Shown here in pieces: positions 23,401 through 37,594 of a DNA stretch of 64,000 nt. Every line of letters begins with the position of its first letter. Position 1 is the stretch's first letter. The notes under the pieces are model-generated. The model saw nothing but the letters and a program-made list of their open reading frames with translations. It was not told the origin of the DNA and searched no databases. The stretch lies in the NCBI GenBank assembly GCA_029582155.1, contig CM055905.1, forward strand, positions 64,819,952-64,883,951. The letters are read 5' to 3'. The translations under genes were made by a program, and so were the position numbers. The DNA comes from Panopea generosa (taxonomy: Eukaryota > Mollusca > Bivalvia > Adapedonta > Hiatellidae).

Positions 23401-26400
23401 GAAAGTTCATCACTGCATGGAATAGATATAGGTAAAGCGGATAATTAGTTTGTTATGCAACCAATTCATACTTGAATATCTATCTTACCTGTATCGGTCA
23501 ACGTTATGCTTGCAACTGTTCTCAAGTAAACAAACACTGGGTCCTATAATTTGATTATGTTTACAGGTTTCTGAACACTTAGTTCCTTAATGATAAACGT
23601 ATAAGTGCTATTAACAATGATAATTTATAAACTAGGCTAAATAGTTATTGTTTGTTAGTTCGCCCAACATGTCATGTTGACGTGTACTGTATACTGCCGA
23701 TTTGAGTTTAGTATTCATTTCAGTTATCAGGTTAAACTCCAATGACGAAAAACTCATCAAGCCTTTAAGGATGGGGACTTGTACCTGGGAACAAACCCAA
23801 GCTCAATATATATTAGATTTAAAAAACCTATGTGCAAATGATATCAGTAATCTAGAAAAGATACTTGCCTAAACACAGTTGGAGCAAATGACCAATCAAC
23901 GTGTTCAAATGTGGTTTTCCAAACGTTGCTGTTGAACGGACCTCTTTATTCACTTAACGATTTGACAATAAAGATAAAATTATTTCTTTTTTTATTGTTA
24001 TATTTAGGAGGACAATCATATTACAGAGAGCAGTTTCAAGAGAATAGCTTTATTTTAGTAGAATCAGTAAGCGAATAAGAAATACATATCAATTTATTAG
24101 AAACATTAAACATTTAAGACATATATAAAATTATTCAGCTTTAGCTTCAGAAACTTTAATTAGAAAATGATATCAATATTTTGGCCAAGTCTTTAAATAA
24201 ATTCAATAATAGATACAAAATAAAAAAAAACTCTTTTTATGCTACCTTGGATGTTTCTTGGCCATTCACATATTTATCATAATTGCCATTTTGCAGGTTT
24301 TACAATCTAACAACGCCTTCTGATTCTGAGCAGAAACGTGACGCTGACGCCAAAGATAATCTGAAACGATATGTGTCTTCTATTATACATTCGGTAAGGC
24401 ATTTTTGTGGTAGATACTGTTTGGGAGAAACACAACACGGCATTTGGTTATTTATTACGGCGCTTCGAAAATTGATTTAAATTTCAGATATTCTCTATTA
24501 AAGAAAATATCCATTTTATTTTGTAAGACACAATCATGGTAACTTGTAGTCTATATGTTCTGTCTAAATTCATTAACTCGCTCTTGTTAATTTGATTTTT
24601 AAAAGAAATGTGTTTCATAGAAAATTGTATGGCCAAAATACGTTATTTAATATTGTTTCAATATTGAATTTTGGAATGACGTTTTTTCTTGAGCATTTAC
24701 ATTTAAATGCATGTCATTTACATTTATTATACAAATAAGCCGAAATACATTGTTCGGAGGCGCCAAACAGTTATCATTCAGTATACCTACTTGATTAGTC
24801 TATGCCAGAACTTGATATCTCCCGAATCAGGTATATAAACATCCAATGAAAAAGCAGAGAATTCTATGCCTGTCCCACAATTCATAGTAGTTGAACGCTT
24901 ACTAATCTGTGACGTCATCAAACTTTCACTTGAAGCAACTGACCAATCAACGTGCTCAAATGAGGCTCTCCAAACCCTGCTATTTAACAGACCAAGTCGG
25001 GAGAGCTGGGTCCGTACTACAGACTACTTGATTAATTTATTTCAAATCCAATGTAAGCGTGTCTTGCAGGGAGACATAATATTAATTACAACTTTGTGTT
25101 ACTCGAATTTCATCCATTATAATTGTTTTCAGACCAACAATGCATATAGAAGTCTGGAACCTCACAATATCTCCATCACCATTGAGCCTGTACAACTACT
25201 TATTATGACGGTAAGTAATAGTATCACCACCAGACTGTATTGTGCTAGCATTAAAACATAGTCTTTCACAGAACCCGATATATTCCGAATCAGGTCTATT
25301 AAACACCAATAAAAAAAAATTGTCCCACAATTCAAAGCAACTGAACGCTTACAAAACTATGACCTCATTCAAATGTTCCCTGAAGCAACTGACCAATTGG
25401 TGTGCTTGTTACAATTGCTTTTGAGCGGACCCAATCCGGAGAGCAGGGTTCGTCCAACAGACTTATTCAAACACACATATTATTTACTCCTGTAATTTGA
25501 TTTGTTAACTATTCATTAAATTAGTTCTTTATTGCTATTTATCATATAGTATCAGAGAACAACATGTGGTAAGTGTTATCATACGTCATCGCAATATCAA
25601 ACTGTTAAAACTTATTTATTTTACATTGGCTGTGAAACAATTTGTTACAACTTACTACGATAAATAACGCTCAAAGTCTTCCTAGGTAGAACCAGTACTT
25701 CATTTAAGCATATGCAGACGAAGTATCTTTATCCAGGAAAATACACAAAGTCATGAAGGAGGATCGAACCAACGACCCTCCGAGCCTGAATACGATGCTA
25801 TTCCGCTGACCTATGCACTTTAAGATATCAAATCAAACGTAGTTACGCTTTGGTTTCAAATGCTAAGGTTAAAATACTTTATTGCAAGCTGTGTTTAATT
25901 CAATGAATTTAACATCTTAAAGAAAAACTCATTTTACACGGTTCTGCATGTAACGTAATGCACACATAGAGCTCTGAAAACATAACCACTAGTGCCTTAA
26001 GCGTTTTGTTTTTGTTACCCTTGATAAAGTACTGGTGCGCCGTATATATGCAGGAAAACATAAGATTGGCTAAATTACTTTTTCACAATTTATGACACCT
26101 CATCATTTTAAGTAACTTTGTCCATTTATTCTAGTGTATCATCTTGCACCTCCAAACTGTCATATCATCATCCAACAGCACCAAAATTTGCATAACTCAT
26201 GACAATGATTTAATCTTCCAACTACCTGATGAAAGAAACATAGTATTTTCAAAAAACACTATGTCTAACTTGTTTTAATTGATCGAGTATAAGAATCAAA
26301 GGGAGGTAATTGTTAATACCTATAACTGTTTATTATAAATGAAAGGAAATATTCAAATACATAAAAAGGAACAGCTGTAATGTGATGTATTTAGCAGGCG

Positions 26401-29400
26401 AATTGTTCATATTGCTCATAGATATAAACCAAAGACATCTCCTCTGATTCATTGTAGTACTTTCTGTCTTGTGTAATAATGTTTTAAGGTCGGCGAAGAT
26501 CTTCTTACAGTTAAAGGGATTATATGGGCATAATATCGTCAAATACCTGTCCTAAATACACATGCCCAGCATGCAGATACACTTATAACTTAGAGATATA
26601 CGCGTCTAAAGTGTCTAATTGCATAACCTCTTTATTACAAACATCAGGTTTCTGAAGCCACGTTTTTGTTTTTGTTTACATTCGCCATTTTCATCGAACC
26701 GCTTTCGGGTTTCCGATCAATCATCAGATAACATCGTGAAAACTCGTTCCAAATCTCGTTTTCGAGGTTTTGTTCGGGAAGTTTACGGAATTCAATGTAA
26801 ACATTGCGCAATACTGTATTGCGGGAGGTATTAAAGTTTTGGCCAAATATTCAATTACTGTTAATTTGATAACTTTCAAGTAAATAATGGTTATACATCA
26901 ATACATAAGCATAAGTTACTTGCCATTATAATCCCTTTAAAAGTAAGAAGTAAAAATATCCTTATCTTATCTATAGAAATTGTGTGTACTAAAACACTTA
27001 TCATATGATGTCATACGAATTCCTATTTCGATGTGTGTACATGTATGGTATGATGTTGAATAATATAAGGCCCAAACAACCCTCATCTCTAAAAAAAAAT
27101 GTTCAGGTCCGTCGGGGTTTGAGTTATCAAAGTTTTACTGTAGTTTGACTTCAGTTAAATGGCTTAAAATTGCTTAGTAACGAATCGTAGACGACTATTT
27201 ACTCACATAAAAAGGTATAAAAGTAAAAGTGCTTGTTCGCCGCTATTGAAAGGGAGCCACAATGGGCTTATGATATATTATATGAAATAAATTATTATCA
27301 TTTCTAAATATTCTTATATATCGATATGTACATTCATTTATAGCAACCACAAGATTCGCCATGGACAGAAAGTATAAAAGTGCTGAACACTACGGTATCT
27401 AAATATGAACTGGATCATAGCCGTGTTTTGGATCTATTTGTGAAAGAGTCTAGAAGTGTTCATAGCACGATACCTCACGATTATGCGATGCTTCTCACAG
27501 TGTAAGTGTTTGTTAGTGGTGCGTGTTATATTGTATAAGAAGGTCAGCTTAATGCGTGTTATATTGTATTAGAAAGTTAGATAAGTGCGTGTTATATTAT
27601 ATAATAAAGTTAGTTAAGTGTATGTTATATTTTATAAGAAGGTCGGCTAAGTTCGTGTTATATTGTATAAGAAAGATTAGCTAAGTGTGTGTTATATTGT
27701 ATAAGAAGGTTAGCTAAGTGCGTTTTAATGTACAAGAACGTTATATAAATGTGTGTTATATTGTATAAGAAGGTTAGCTAAGTGTGATTTATATTGTATA
27801 AGAAGGTAAGCTAAGTTCGTATTATTTTGTATAAGGAGGTTACCTAAGTGCATGTTATATTGTATAAGAAGGTTAGCTAAGTGTTTGTTATATTATAAAA
27901 GAAGGTTAGCTAAGTCTGTGTTATATTGTATAAAAACGTGAGATACATGTGTGTTATATTGTATAATAAGGTCAGCTAAGTGTGTCTTATATTGTATAAA
28001 AATATTAGATAAGTGCGTGTTATATTGTATAAGAAGTTAGCTAAGTGTTTGTTATATTTTATAGGAAGGTAGTCAAGTGTGTTTTATAGTGTATAAAATG
28101 TTTAGCTTAGTGCGTGTTATACATCCGTTATCCGTTTAAAACGCAGAAGTTCGTAAAAGATACAGAAATACTTGTCTGAAGCAGCTCATACAATGTTGCA
28201 GTGTATCTGCTCATAAATATGCACAGTTACTGGTGGGTTGAGCAGCAAAGGTTTTGTAAAGACAGTGCAGTGACACCCCTATTTGTTTCTAAAAACAGTC
28301 CTCAAATGCTTTAAAATACACCAACCTGTTAAAATATAATACAATTCACATTTTAATTTAGTTTTTAACACCAGTGATGTCTTAATGCAGTATATACTAT
28401 GTCAGTATATGTCAGTATGCTCTACTCCTCTGCAGCAAGAAAGCACAGTCCCTATGAATACATTTTGGAAACAAATTACAAAGGACATATTTAGTAGAAA
28501 TTAAACCCAGAACCTGATATCTCCCGAATGAGTCCTTTTAACCACCAATAGAAAAAACAGGCAAGTTTATACCTGTCTCACAATTCATAGCAATTGAACA
28601 CTTACTAAACTATGACGTCATTCAAACGTTCCGTGGAGTAACTGACCAATCAGCGTGCTCGTAACAATTGCCAGTTAACGGACCCAGTCGGGAGAGCTGA
28701 GTTCGTTCTATAGACTATACAAGAATCGTGTTACCGTCACTGAAAATGTACACAACTGTGTAGCCAGACATGAAGCCGGTAATCATAGTCTACTTATTTC
28801 CTTTTCAGGGTTACGTTTTGTACTTTCAGGAAGTCCTATTATCATATATAATGTAGTAATGGTAATCAACCAATGATATCTTTTTATATTAACCTAGTGT
28901 TATATTACTTCCGATTCATATTTCGGCATTTTCCGTATAATCCGACTCTCGTAAGTAAAATGCGAAACTACTTTCACACTTGCCTGAATATACAAATAAC
29001 GTTGATTTGTCATGGTAAAATGACATTATTTTCAGACGTTACGTCATGCGACGATTCATGAAAATTAATTTCTTTCCTTATAGGTGTGATCTGTTAAATA
29101 AATGGTAAATGTACCGTTTTCCTGAGTTATATGATAAAACGAATCTTACATTCGTACTCATTTATTATCTATATTTAAAAAACCTCGGCAAAAATGATAT
29201 AATGCTCGGCAGGGCCTCGTATAAACTTTACCAATTCGTTTAATAAAAACGATCCTCTTTATATATGGAAATGCGATACATTTTATGTAGCAAATGTTGA
29301 CACCGACAAACAAAACTAAAAACAATTTCATAAGGTGATGTGTTCTTATCTTTCAGATATCAATTAAAAAATGCAAGTGGAACTTATTTTAATGGTAAGT

Positions 29401-30829
29401 TTCGACATATGTTCTATTTTAATATACTGACTGCTTGATAAATCATAAGCATAAATGATCATTTGATTTTGCGCTTTAAATTATTGGAAATGGTTCCCGT
29501 TGTACAAAAGTTAAATCACGTTTTATCCTTTATATTCAAACGATTGAATAAAATATTTTTAGTTTTCTCCTGTTTATTCCTCCATGAGAACTAATCGAAA
29601 TTCTCTGCTCCTGATCAATCTTCGTTGCACTGTTGCCTTTTATTGTTTAAGTAATTGCACGATTAATGTTTCTAGTGAAAATGAAATCTTTGAATGATCT
29701 GATGCTATCTAGTTAGTCTCAACCAATATGCCTGGTGGTGCAAGTCTATTTGTATTAACTTTACAAAAACACGTGCATCCCTGATCACCCAAGCCTTAGG
29801 AATCACCATCTTGTCACATATAGACAGATATATGATAAATATAAAACAATGTTAAAACAAACAAAGAAAAACAGAAAAACAAAGAAACGATTAAGAAAAC
29901 TCCACTTTTAATGTTACCAAGATAAAATAATTGTTCAGTCAAACCATCAGTGTGATTTGTATAAATGTTATAAAGTGGTGCTTTCATACAGAATACTATA
30001 TAATGCGTATAATAATTATGTTGCCAGGATACGCAAAACTGAGTGCAGAATGTTTAGACAGAGGCGTATCAGTGGTAAGAGACACGAACTTTGAGACGGC
30101 GCTCACTGTAGCTCACGAGATGGGACATAGGTGATTATTTGAAAATATGATTAAAAGGACACATGGTAAAGCCGACATCGATTTTACCCATGTTTACACC
30201 AATCTTTACAACCATTCACGCAAAACGATATGAAGATATTAATCGCCAAGTATCTTTTGATAAAACTTCATTTTCAAGAAATTATTAAGAGATCTTTATA
30301 TAACTGGTTGAGTCACATAAGTTTTTTTTAAGTATTTACATTTGTTTGAATATCCAGCTTCATTTATATGCCATCGAGGCCTAACAGACGATTAGTTTAC
30401 TAGTCACTCTTTCCTGGAATACTAGAACTTTATCCAGTTATTAAACAAACTAATTTCCGCAAGTTAGTGATAGACAGACGAGCGGCAATGAGATGCGTTT
30501 CCATATATTAATCATCACGGAGCCTTGGTCGTGCGGGGATTCGAACTCACGACCAGTGGATTGGTAGTCAGATGCACTACCGATTTAGCTAATTGGTCCC
30601 GGCTAGTCTTATTTGTTTGCAAAAATAGTAAAACTTTCTAAAATGTAATTTAATAAATGCTTGAATTTGTTCTTTGCGGGATTGGATTCACCAGAAAACC
30701 TGTCAAAGCCCCTCAATGGCACTATTACAGTATCTCCATGTATCACTTCGTGTGTATGGTTGTATTGTTCTTATAATTTATATTTATATTATATCTATAT
30801 TATATTTATATTATATTTATATTATATCC

Positions 30830-30883
<54 letters not shown>

Positions 30884-33800
30884 TTATATCATGTTTATAT
30901 TATATTTATATTATTATAAGTTTTCTGTGCAATGACTATACCATTGTGCTAGATACATTATTTGAATACCATGTCTATGTACACACATCTTCGTATTCTT
31001 GAATGTCTCTTAACAATTTCAGTTTAAGCTGTGGACACGATGGTTCCGACAATACGTGCCAAGAAGGAGAAGGCTATATCATGGAAGAAGGAACTATTTT
31101 AAACAGTACACACAAGTGGGAATTCTCACCATGTTCCATCAGCGACATCAGTAAATATCTTAATAAACTTTATCAGTAAGTAATGTATTACAATTGTAGT
31201 TTATCTATATATATTGAGTAGTTACATCTATGGACTTACCTATTGACGCACTTTCTGATATCAGTGTTATACACTACTGGTTGACAGAAGAGTGACAGCC
31301 TTGGATAACACTACCCCCGCCGTTAAGTGTCCTTAACATGTGTGTTAGCTGTGTATCCATCCAGTTTATATGTCCTTCAAAACGTAGTCTATAGAACAAA
31401 CCCTGCTCTTCCGATTGGGTCCGTTAAGCAATAGTTGAGCGCGTTGATTGGCCATTTGCTTCAACTGAGTGTTTGAATGACATCACAGTTTAGTTAGCGT
31501 TCAATTGCCATTAGTTGTGGGACAGGCATAGAATTCACTGCTTTTTCATTGTGTTGGTAATCAACTTTATAGACTTTACAAAATGTGAGATTGGGTAATA
31601 GACCTGAAAGACGATGAACCAAATACTATTGTTAAATATTCGAGAATGCAGCATTATGCCACGTGGAACGAATTACTCCTTAATACATACCCCGTTTTTG
31701 CTATCAGCTTTTCGTACCAATCTAGGGGGTAAAATATAATAACAATGCTTGATGTGTCTACTATTTATGGTAACATTTCAGCACGGTAGACTTCAGGGAG
31801 ACGTAGTCTGTGTCCTGAAATATGTTTTGAAAATGTCGAAATTTGGCAAGAATCACTAAAACTAAAATAATTGTTTCTTTTAATATGAGTTTTTTTTCGT
31901 TGCCTTTTTCAATTTGTAGATTGAAATATAGTATCAGTTTGAACGCTTGTTAGTTTTACAAGTAAATTTATATTTGTAAGTGCAACTTGTTTGTTTTCTT
32001 ATATTCTCCGACACAGCATTAATGATGACTGCATGTTGACCACCAACAATCATCACGTTCCATCAGAATTAGCAACCATGGGAACTAAATGGTTTGGTCA
32101 AATATATTCCCCCGATGGTCTATGCAGATTACGACGAGGTGACGGATCAAATGTCGATAGGGTAGGTATCGCTCTTCATGTGCAATGCCAAGTTATATTA
32201 TATTAATATATATCAATGTTAGAACACGCAGCTCTTTGCTCGTATTCACTTGTAGTTCTGTCAGCACGAGTTTGATATAGATGACTAACAATTCTCTAAA
32301 ACATAAAACGGAAAGGTTGTGTTTTTTTGTAAAAGCGTCGGTATAATCTTCCAAAAAGTAAAGAACGAGGTAGGACCGGATTTGTCATTGGCCGTTCCAA
32401 GACATGAACCCTTGTTGTTAGTTTTCCTGACATTATTATTGTTTTAATAATTCTTTTTATTTTTTGCTGATGTGCTGGTTGTGTCTTTTGTTGGGCACAG
32501 TCTTTCTGATTTATATCTGCTTGTTTCATGTTCAATATTACTATTACAACAATTATACTGCTATTTTAGTCTACCGTTGGGCAGTCTTTCTGATTTATAT
32601 CTGCTTGTTTAATGTTCAATATTACTATTACAACAACTATACTGCTATTTTAGTCTACCGTTGGGTAGTCTTTCTGATTTATATCTGCTTGTTTAATGTT
32701 CGATATTACTATTACAACAACTATACTGCTATTTTAGTCTACCGTTGGACAGTCTTTCTGATTTATATCTGTTTGTTTAATGTTCAGGATAACTATTACA
32801 ACACTTATACTGCTATTTTAGTCTACCGTTAAGCAGTCTTTCTGATTTATATCTGCTTGTTTAATGTTCAATATTACTATTACAACAATTATACTGCTAT
32901 TTTAGTCTACTGTTGGGCAGTCTTTCTGATTTATATCTGCTTGTTTAATGTTCAATATTACTATTACAACAATTATACTGCTATTTTAGTCTACCGTTGG
33001 GTAGTCTTTCTGATTTATATCTGCTTGTTTAATGTTCAATATTACTATTACAACAATTATACTGCTATTTTAGTCTACCGTTGGGCAGTCTTTCTGATTT
33101 ATATCTGCTTGTTTAATGTTCAATATTACTATTACAACAATTATACTGCTATTTTAGTCTACCGTTGGGCAGTCTTTCTGATTTATATCTGCTTGTTTAA
33201 TGTTCAATATTACTATTACAACTATTATACTGCTACTTTAGACTACCGTTGGGTAGTCTTTCTGATTTATATCTGTTTGTTGAATGTTCAATATTACTAT
33301 TACAACAACTATACTGCTATTTTAGTCTACCGTTGGGCAGTCTTTCTGATTTATATCTGTTTGTTTAATGTTCAGGATTACTATTACAACAATTATACTG
33401 CAATTTGTGAAGATTTCCGATGTACCGAGCCCGATGACGCCGACTGGTACACACATGGACTTGCCCCTGATGGATTACCTTGTGGTAACGGAAAGGTATA
33501 TTCTTAATACTATTTTTCTATCTGAACAGTGTCATTTGAAGATTATTAATTTTAACTTGGTATAAGATTTTTCCTCAGTGCGTTGGTTAAAGAAAACATT
33601 TTATACGACATGTAGTTACCTATGACTGTTACCCTGCATTTGTTAAATAAATAATTCAGCTACCATATTTATTATTTAAATGGATTTATATAACAATCGG
33701 AAACGAGTTACTAAAATATATTTGTTTATAGATTAAATTACATTTATTAAAACGGTACATTGAAGAAATTGCCCAACTGATAAAATGAAACGATATATAC

Positions 33801-36800
33801 AGCTATTATATGCAGACACTAGAAATTCACGAACAATGTGTAGTCTTTGAATTCATAAAATATTGGAAATCGTTCCTTAGGAATATTTGTTGGTTGAAGA
33901 CCGCTAGGTAAAAGGCTGTATTTGAATTGCTCCAAACGATAACTCTTGGTTTTGTTTGATATGATTTACACAATAAGATAAAAAGGTTTTGCTTTATTTT
34001 GATTTAACAGTGGTGTATGCAGAGCGCTTGTACTGCAGACAAGACTGCCCCAGATGTTCTAGGTATGAGCTATTGTTATGTTCTTCGTTCGTTAGACGGA
34101 CAGAAGTGTATATCTTTAATAGTAAAAATGTTTGATACTTGTATGAAATATATCCCCGTCATGTTAATATCATCAGTACTTTGAATCTAACATTAAAAAA
34201 AGGATACAAATAAAATAGTACCGAATGCTAACATTGTTGAATATGTTATCATATATAGTTGTCGGTGCTGTCAGTATAACTATAACAAATTAAACCGATT
34301 AGTCTGTAGAACGGATTCAGCACTCCCAATTGTCAATTGGTCAGTTATTCAGGGAAAGTTTAAATGACGTCACAGTTGCTATGAATTGTGGGACAGGCAT
34401 ATAATTCCCTGCTTTATCATTGGTGGTTAAAACATCTGCTTATGGTTCTGAGATAGACTAACAACCGATAGTACCATCATGCTCATAACGTTCATGACTT
34501 CAATATAAATTCCAATTGTATAGTGTTGTTTACAAATAACAATATTTCTCGTATCTTTCTGACCACATATTTTAACAGACAATTGTCCTGTCGGTGACCA
34601 ATATGGTGACGTCAAAGACGGCCGGACGTGTCAGGAAATAGTGAATGCAAACCCAAACGAATGTAACACAAAACTTGTTAAACGACTCTGCTGCCACACA
34701 TGTGCAAACGTGCATACCACGCCCACGCCCTTCAATGAGCAATGTACAAATCATCGTGGGACTGGTTCTATAGTTTGCAGGGTTTGTTGTCTAGGATATT
34801 TATAACCATTTGCCTAAACATTTCACAAAAAATATTTAAACATATTGTTTTTGAAAAAAACCTGTTCACAGTTAAAACTACACTTAGCTTTCTCGTGCAC
34901 CGATTAAGAAGCGTTGGTGTATCGATGTTAACGAAATTTAATACCGTTTACTTTAGTACTGTTCTACATATAAAGACATGCACTTCTGGAACACATAATA
35001 CATTACCAATCGTTCTAAAAGTGTTTTGTTTCCATAGAGTGGGCTCTGTTAGTCCAAATATGCAAGAAAATCATGGTGTTAACCAGGTTGCTTTTTCTCA
35101 ATTTTAATGTTTTGATGACAGCCCTTCATTGTTGACAATTCTGCCGATTTGTGGCAGTGTGTCACTATGCATTTTGAAACTGTTATATCTTCACCCAACA
35201 GTACCTAATATCATCCAAACTTGGCAGAACTCATGAAAGTGTTTTTTTTGTTCTCATATGTACAAAAATATGACCATTTTAAGCATTTTCAACAAAAATA
35301 ATGCCCAACCGATTTACACAGCTCTAATTTCTTGGGTGCAATAATCTTGCTACCGTCACTAAATTGAGGTAATTGGTAAGTGAGACCTATAGGCTGTAAA
35401 CAACAGTGATAATAAGTACGCGAACTTGTAAGTTATATCAACACAACTCTAAACAGCATGTCAGTATGTACCCGCTATGGAGCACTATCGATTGATAAAC
35501 AGTCTATACTTCTACTCTCATATACTATCGAATGTACACACATCATGGTGTATAAACGTTGCGATGTTTTGTAACAAACCATATGGTTAATAAATTTAGT
35601 CTATAATGATAACTAAACATATTAATTCACTAATTAAAAAGCAAAAAGATGTGTGAAATTTTAAGAAATTTCATAGATCTTACCTTAATCGGTGCTTTTC
35701 TTTCTCGATCGGAACCTCACGTTGAAATTGCACATCTTCTGTAGAGCGGTTAGGTTAGCATGTAATAACCTTTAGCTTGACAAAATAGTATATTATTTTT
35801 CTGCATTCTGTGTTTTCATGGAATCATTTTATCAGCAATTATTGTATGGGATTACATAATATAATCAACAGAGTAATCAAACGCCATCTATAGCCGTTAC
35901 TGGTAGTATGTACAGTTGATTTTAATAGCGCACCAAGAACTTACCAGAACCACTCATATAAAACCTACATATAACAGCCGGCATCTTCGGTAGAGCGGTT
36001 AACATGTAACTCTTCAGCTTGACAAGATTTTCACGAAACTTAAAGGAATTATATGGGCATATTACCGTCAATTCCCTGTCCTAAATACACACGCCCAGCA
36101 TGAAGATACACTTATAACTTAGAGATATACGCGTCTAAAGTGTCTAATTGCATAACCTCTTTATTACAAACATCGGGGTTTCTGAAGCCACGTTTTTGTT
36201 TTTGTTTACATTTGCCATTTTTTTTACGAACCGCTTTCGGGTTTCCGATCAATCATCGGATAACATCGTGAAGGCTCGTTCACTATCTCGTTTTCGAGGC
36301 TTTGTTCGGGAAGTTTACGGAGTTCAATGTAAATATTGCGCAATGCTTTATTGCGGGACGTATTAAAGTTTTGGCCAATATTCAATTACAGTTAATTTCA
36401 TAACTTTCAAGTAAAAAAAGGTTATACGTCAATATATAAGCATTATTTTGTTCACACTGCATATAGGAAAAGTCTGGATTAACAGAGTGTTTGTGTTACT
36501 TGCCAGTATAATCCCTTTAATATATTATTTATCTCTCTTCGCTGCGTTCTATGTTTCCGTTGAATTATTTTCTCAGCTTTTATTATATGGGATTACGTAA
36601 TATAAGCAACGGTGTATTCAAGATCAAACTCTATCTATAAACGTTTCTGGTAGTATGTATAGTTGATTATAAATAGCACAACAGAACCAGTCATATTAAA
36701 TCCACATATTACAGACGGCAGTAGCATACAATGATAAAATACTTCAAGATGTCATGTGTGCTGAACTTCATTGTGTTGATCCAACGAAGACAAATTCGTG

Positions 36801-37522
36801 CCCATTGCAATATGCAGACGACAAAACACCATGTGGATATAAGAAGGTTTAGTTTCTTCTAAAGAGGATTATGTATAATATGTATGTTTAACGTATTCTT
36901 GGAAGATATTGTGTTAAATCCATGCTATTGACAAATTTGGATAACATTTACAATGATATAGACGTATAAGTCAGTGTAAATGTTATTTAAGTGTTTCACC
37001 AGCCTAAATGCAACACAATTAATGAGAATTTGAATGAGAAAATTGTAAAAAAAAATGGATGCTGTGTTGCTGTAGTCCGGCTCTCTTCTGTGTGTTTTTA
37101 TTGTACCGATTATAATTATTCCATGTATATATTGTGTTTATGCTGTTTAGGTGACTGTTTCCTTACACTGCTACGTCTTATGTTCGATATTTTTGTCTGA
37201 AATGAGATAATGATGATATTACATTGAAATGCATATCATTTTAGGCATCATAGTGAGGAACTAACATATGAGATAAGATTTTGTTATCAGATTAGACTGA
37301 ACTAATTACCAGACAAACTGGTTTTCAGTTCATTCGTTTTACCAATACCGGTAATACCTGTGGTCAACACTAACATTGTCGCCTCTATATTTGTGACGCT
37401 TTTGATATTGTTAAAGCTACGTCTAAACTCAAGAAACATGAAAACACAACACAAGAAACACAAGAAGAGATATGAAAAAGCAACAAAAGAAGAGATATGA
37501 AAACGCAACATATTTAGCATGA

Positions 37523-37594
<72 letters not shown>

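Larger units (their letters stand above)
20419..31175 (+). other. Exons 1-8: signal peptide and M12B catalytic domain
   Basis: Exon 1 (61 nt) encodes only the signal peptide (residues 1-20). Exon 2 begins after VTALNEADGD and runs at once into the first catalytic strand (HIIELLLVADYSF). Exons 3-6 carry the rest of the N-terminal lobe. Exon 7 (30028-30130) has the conserved run before the zinc site (RGVSVVRDTNFETALTVAH) and ends inside the motif. Exon 8 (31023-31175) completes HEMGHSLSCGHD and holds the Met-turn and the cysteine-containing C-terminal helix. Three zinc histidines (207, 211, 217) and the catalytic Glu208 are present. The usual Gly at the eighth motif position (HExGHxxG) is Ser214. 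The domain looks catalytically competent on these residues. Confidence 0.88.
32017..34781 (+). other. Module 1: ADAM_CR_2-like domain plus one PLAC-like domain (exons 9-12)
   Basis: Exon 9 (32017-32161) links the protease to the cysteine-rich region and holds SPDGLCRLRRGDGS. Exon 10 (33376-33495) has CEDFRCTEP and DGLPCGNGK, and exon 11 (34011-34062) WCMQSAC; together they follow the C..C / DGTPCG / WC..G.C spacing of ADAMTS cysteine-rich domain 2. Exon 12 (34579-34781) encodes a six-cysteine unit ending LCCHTC, then, with no intron, the start of module 2 (FNEQCTNHRGTGSIVCR). The six-cysteine units match the C..C..C..CC.xC pattern of PLAC domains; that name is my inference. Module 1 lacks the second PLAC-like unit found in the other three modules. 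Confidence 0.8.

Noticed and set aside
26619-26834. 71-codon ORF, also found at 36148-36366
   Set aside because: Both lie inside copies of MITE-C and are shared by descent of the element; no transposase-like motif.
32464-33507. Long ORFs of 122 and 216 codons with YYYYNNYTAILVYRW repeats
   Set aside because: They arise because the minisatellite unit is 84 bp (28 codons). Only the end of the second is coding, as exon 10.
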